From contig NZ_NOIT01000007.1 of the NCBI RefSeq assembly GCF_004136555.1, positions 1-64,000 on the forward strand: DNA of 64,000 nucleotides, written 5' to 3'. Positions 62,191 to 64,000 of this stretch are shown here, in pieces. The DNA is from Kocuria carniphila. GTDB taxonomy: Bacteria > Actinomycetota > Actinomycetes > Actinomycetales > Micrococcaceae. Position 1 is the stretch's first letter. Each line of letters opens with the position of its first letter. The notes under the pieces are model-generated. The model searched no databases, was not told where the DNA came from, and saw nothing but the letters and a program-made list of their open reading frames with translations. The position numbers and the translations under genes were made by a program.

Positions 62191-63105
62191 TCAGCTCAGA
62201 ATACTCCGGACCGCTTCAAGATCTTCGGGTGTGTTAACCGCGGTTGCTTGTGCAGATTTCAGGCCACGCTTGGCCAGCCCCGCCAGAGTGCCGGCCGGCG
62301 GAAGCTCGATGAGCTGCTCCACGTCCAGCTCGGCCATGGTGTCCATGCAGGCGTCCCAGCGCACGGGGCGACAGACCTGCTCCACGAGGGATTCGAGAAC
62401 GTCGGTTCCCGAGGCGATGACCGAGCCGTCGAAGTTGGTCAACAACGTGTGGGCGGGGTCCTGCGGGGACAGCTGCGGAGCCAGCTCACGCAGCGGTTCC
62501 AGCGCGGGAGCCATGTGCTCGGTGTGGAAGGCCCCGGCCACCTTGAGGGGGATCACCTTGGCGCGGGCCGGGGGATTCTCCTTCAACGCAGCCAACTGCT
62601 CCAGGGTGCCGGCCGCAACGACCTGGCCACCACCATTGGCGTTGGCGGGGGAGGTGCCGGCTGCTGCGATGGCCTCGGCGACGTCGTCGGCCTTGCCGCC
62701 GAGAACTGCGGCCATGCCCGTGGGCGTTGCCGCGGCGGCCTTGGCCATTTCGGTGGCGCGAACCCGGACGAATCGCATGGCGTCCGCCTCGCTCAGTACG
62801 CCCGACAGAGCGGCGGCGGTTATCTCGCCCACGGAGTGACCCGCGAAGACGATGTCATCGCGGTCCTTGTAGGAGCTGGCCAGCAGCCGTCCGGCGATGA
62901 GTCCTGCCGCCACGATGAGCGGCTGTGCGACGGCAGTGTCCTTGATCGTTTCCTCGTCCGCTTTGGTGCCGTAATGGGCGAGATCCAGCCCGGCGGCCTC
63001 GGACAGTTGCGCTACATGCTCTGGCACACCGTCCACGGTCAGCCATTCGCGGAGGAAACCTGGTTTCTGGGAGCCCTGACCCGGGCAAACTACGGCAATC
63101 ACCAT
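62191..63105 (-). CDS. fabD: Malonyl-CoA:ACP transacylase
   Basis: A 304-residue acyltransferase. Motifs PGQGSQKPGF, nucleophile Ser91 in GHSVGE, and the active-site His in AFHTEHM are clear. It opens the fab operon; the gap to the regulator gene upstream is 88 bases. Confidence 0.95.
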   Translation of the reverse strand: MVIAVVCPGQGSQKPGFLREWLTVDGVPEHVAQLSEAAGLDLAHYGTKADEETIKDTAVAQPLIVAAGLIAGRLLASSYKDRDDIVFAGHSVGEITAAALSGVLSEADAMRFVRVRATEMAKAAAATPTGMAAVLGGKADDVAEAIAAAGTSPANANGGGQVVAAGTLEQLAALKENPPARAKVIPLKVAGAFHTEHMAPALEPLRELAPQLSPQDPAHTLLTNFDGSVIASGTDVLESLVEQVCRPVRWDACMDTMAELDVEQLIELPPAGTLAGLAKRGLKSAQATAVNTPEDLEAVRSILS

Positions 63106-63147
63106 CCTATTTCACCAAATCGTGACCGGATCGGGGGTGTTCTCGGC

Positions 63148-63159
63148 CACCAAGTGGTG
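63148..63159. promoter_or_regulatory. Candidate operator between fasR and fabD
   Basis: CACCA-AG-TGGTG is a near-perfect dyad in the 88-base gap between the regulator and fabD. A PucR-type activator next door could bind it; this is inference. Confidence 0.35.
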
Positions 63160-63193
63160 TGTGCTGCTTTGTGCGAGTCCTACAAACCCACCC

Positions 63194-64000
63194 CTATTGG
63201 GGCGAGTTCAGGCGACCCGCGACCATGGCACAGTGCAGCACGAAGGCATCTCTGGGGATCAAGGGGTCCCACCCGGTGATGTCGCAGACCCTGCGCAGCC
63301 GATAGCGCACGGTGTTGGCGTGGACGAACAGTTCGCGAGACGTGGCCTCGAGAGAATTACCCACACTGAAGTAGGTGCTGAGGGTGTCCACCAGTCCGGT
63401 AGAGGAGCTGGACAGCGGTTCCCACACGGCGTCGACCATCGCTCGCAGGGCCAGTGGATCGCCGGACATGGCGCGTTCGGGCCACACGTCCTCGGAGTCC
63501 ACCGGCCTCGGGGCCTGGGGCCACGCCGACGTCGCTCGGAACCCTGCCGACGCGCGGTCGGCGGAGTATTTCGCATCGAACACCGTGTCGACGGCGGGGC
63601 CGAAGACCACGGTCCCCTCACCGAACACGGACGCGAGTCTGGGAAGAGCGCGTCGGGGGTCCTCGACGTCACCCAGGACGAGCACCAGGCGATCGGTCTG
63701 GATCGAGACCAAGCACTCCGCGGCATGGCGGGTCGCGGAACGGCGGATCTTGTCCACACTGCCCGGCCCGGTGGTGGCCGGTGCCGTACCCACCATGACT
63801 GTGACCTGACCCTGATCCGTCCACCCGAGCGCGGCGACCCGGGAACGAAGGGAGTCGGAGCGGTCCCCGCGCAGGATCCCGTCCACCACGAGTGACTCCA
63901 ACCGGGCGTCCCACGAGCCGCGGTTCTCGGCGGCCTTGGCATAGACGTCCGCGGCGGCAAAGGCGACTTCACGCGAGAAGCGCAGCACGGCCTCGCGCAA
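63194..64000 (-). CDS. PucR-type regulator of fatty-acid synthesis (FasR-like), partial
   Basis: The C-terminal 268 residues; the N-terminus continues past the window edge. The C-terminal helix-turn-helix of the PucR family (LEATSRELFVHANTVRYRLRRV) is complete, after a poorly conserved sensor region. FasR, the activator of fabDHPF in Streptomyces coelicolor, is a PucR-like protein encoded directly upstream of fabD in the same direction, as here. Confidence 0.85.
   Translation of the reverse strand: MREAVLRFSREVAFAAADVYAKAAENRGSWDARLESLVVDGILRGDRSDSLRSRVAALGWTDQGQVTVMVGTAPATTGPGSVDKIRRSATRHAAECLVSIQTDRLVLVLGDVEDPRRALPRLASVFGEGTVVFGPAVDTVFDAKYSADRASAGFRATSAWPQAPRPVDSEDVWPERAMSGDPLALRAMVDAVWEPLSSSSTGLVDTLSTYFSVGNSLEATSRELFVHANTVRYRLRRVCDITGWDPLIPRDAFVLHCAMVAGRLNSPQ

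Noticed and set aside
61078-63279. A 733-codon frame antisense to fabH and fabD
   Set aside because: Composition bias of high-GC antisense frames; the fab genes on the other strand have all active-site motifs.

Overview
The window is a high-GC (about two-thirds G+C by eye) actinobacterial chromosome segment. Its backbone follows the conserved actinobacterial order recG-rsmD-coaD-DUF177-rpmF-rnc-mutM-smc-ftsY-amtB-glnK-ffh-rpsP-khpA-rimM-trmD-rplS-lepB-rnhB-yraN-comM-dprA-xerC, followed by DUF3145 and a fabF/acpP/fabH/fabD/fasR fatty-acid block. A three-gene olefin cluster (oleA, fused oleBC, oleD) like that of Micrococcus luteus, plus an IclR-type LtbR/NdgR regulator divergent from leuCD, points to Micrococcales, most likely Micrococcaceae (a Micrococcus/Kocuria relative). 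That placement is inference; no rRNA is present.

Layout. 1-6880 is accessory: repeat-rich non-coding DNA, a GNAT acetyltransferase, a divergent arsC/arsR pair, two coupled dynamin-like GTPases, and a divergent WYL regulator/hydrolase pair. 7009-14628 holds leucine biosynthesis (regulator, leuC, leuD), then murA, plsC, gpsA and ddl for peptidoglycan and phospholipid precursors. 14643-24684 holds a DUF3515 lipoprotein, thiL, a DAK2 protein, recG, rsmD, a reverse-strand aminotransferase, coaD, DUF177, rpmF, rnc and mutM. 24718-31500 is an insertion between mutM and smc: a hipBA toxin-antitoxin operon and the ole cluster. 31780-41701 has smc, an MFS exporter, ftsY, amtB-glnK and ffh. 41709-47567 is a second insertion between ffh and rpsP: NUDIX, an unknown protein, a two-component system and a NatAB-like ABC exporter. 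47746-53244 is the rpsP-trmD-rplS-lepB-rnhB-yraN block. After a Pro/Glu-rich lipoprotein come the DNA-uptake/recombination genes comM-dprA-xerC. 58575-64000 holds DUF3145 and the reverse-strand fab operon with its PucR-type activator, cut by the window edge.

How the parts work together: ftsY, ffh and two signal peptidases serve protein export; rnc, rimM, trmD, khpA, rpsP and rplS serve ribosome and RNA maturation; the fab genes make acyl chains that OleA could condense head-to-head into very-long-chain olefins; amtB-glnK senses ammonium.

The most notable sequence-level signals are a perfect 34-bp palindrome inside the 5' end of the RNase III gene itself, at least ten start codons placed 6-7 nt after a -10-like hexamer (a leaderless-mRNA geometry), the absence of glnD after glnK, a foldable leader before rplS, and hairpins at operon junctions. 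I found no tRNA, rRNA, CRISPR array, insertion sequence or prophage, and no clearly undescribed multi-gene system.
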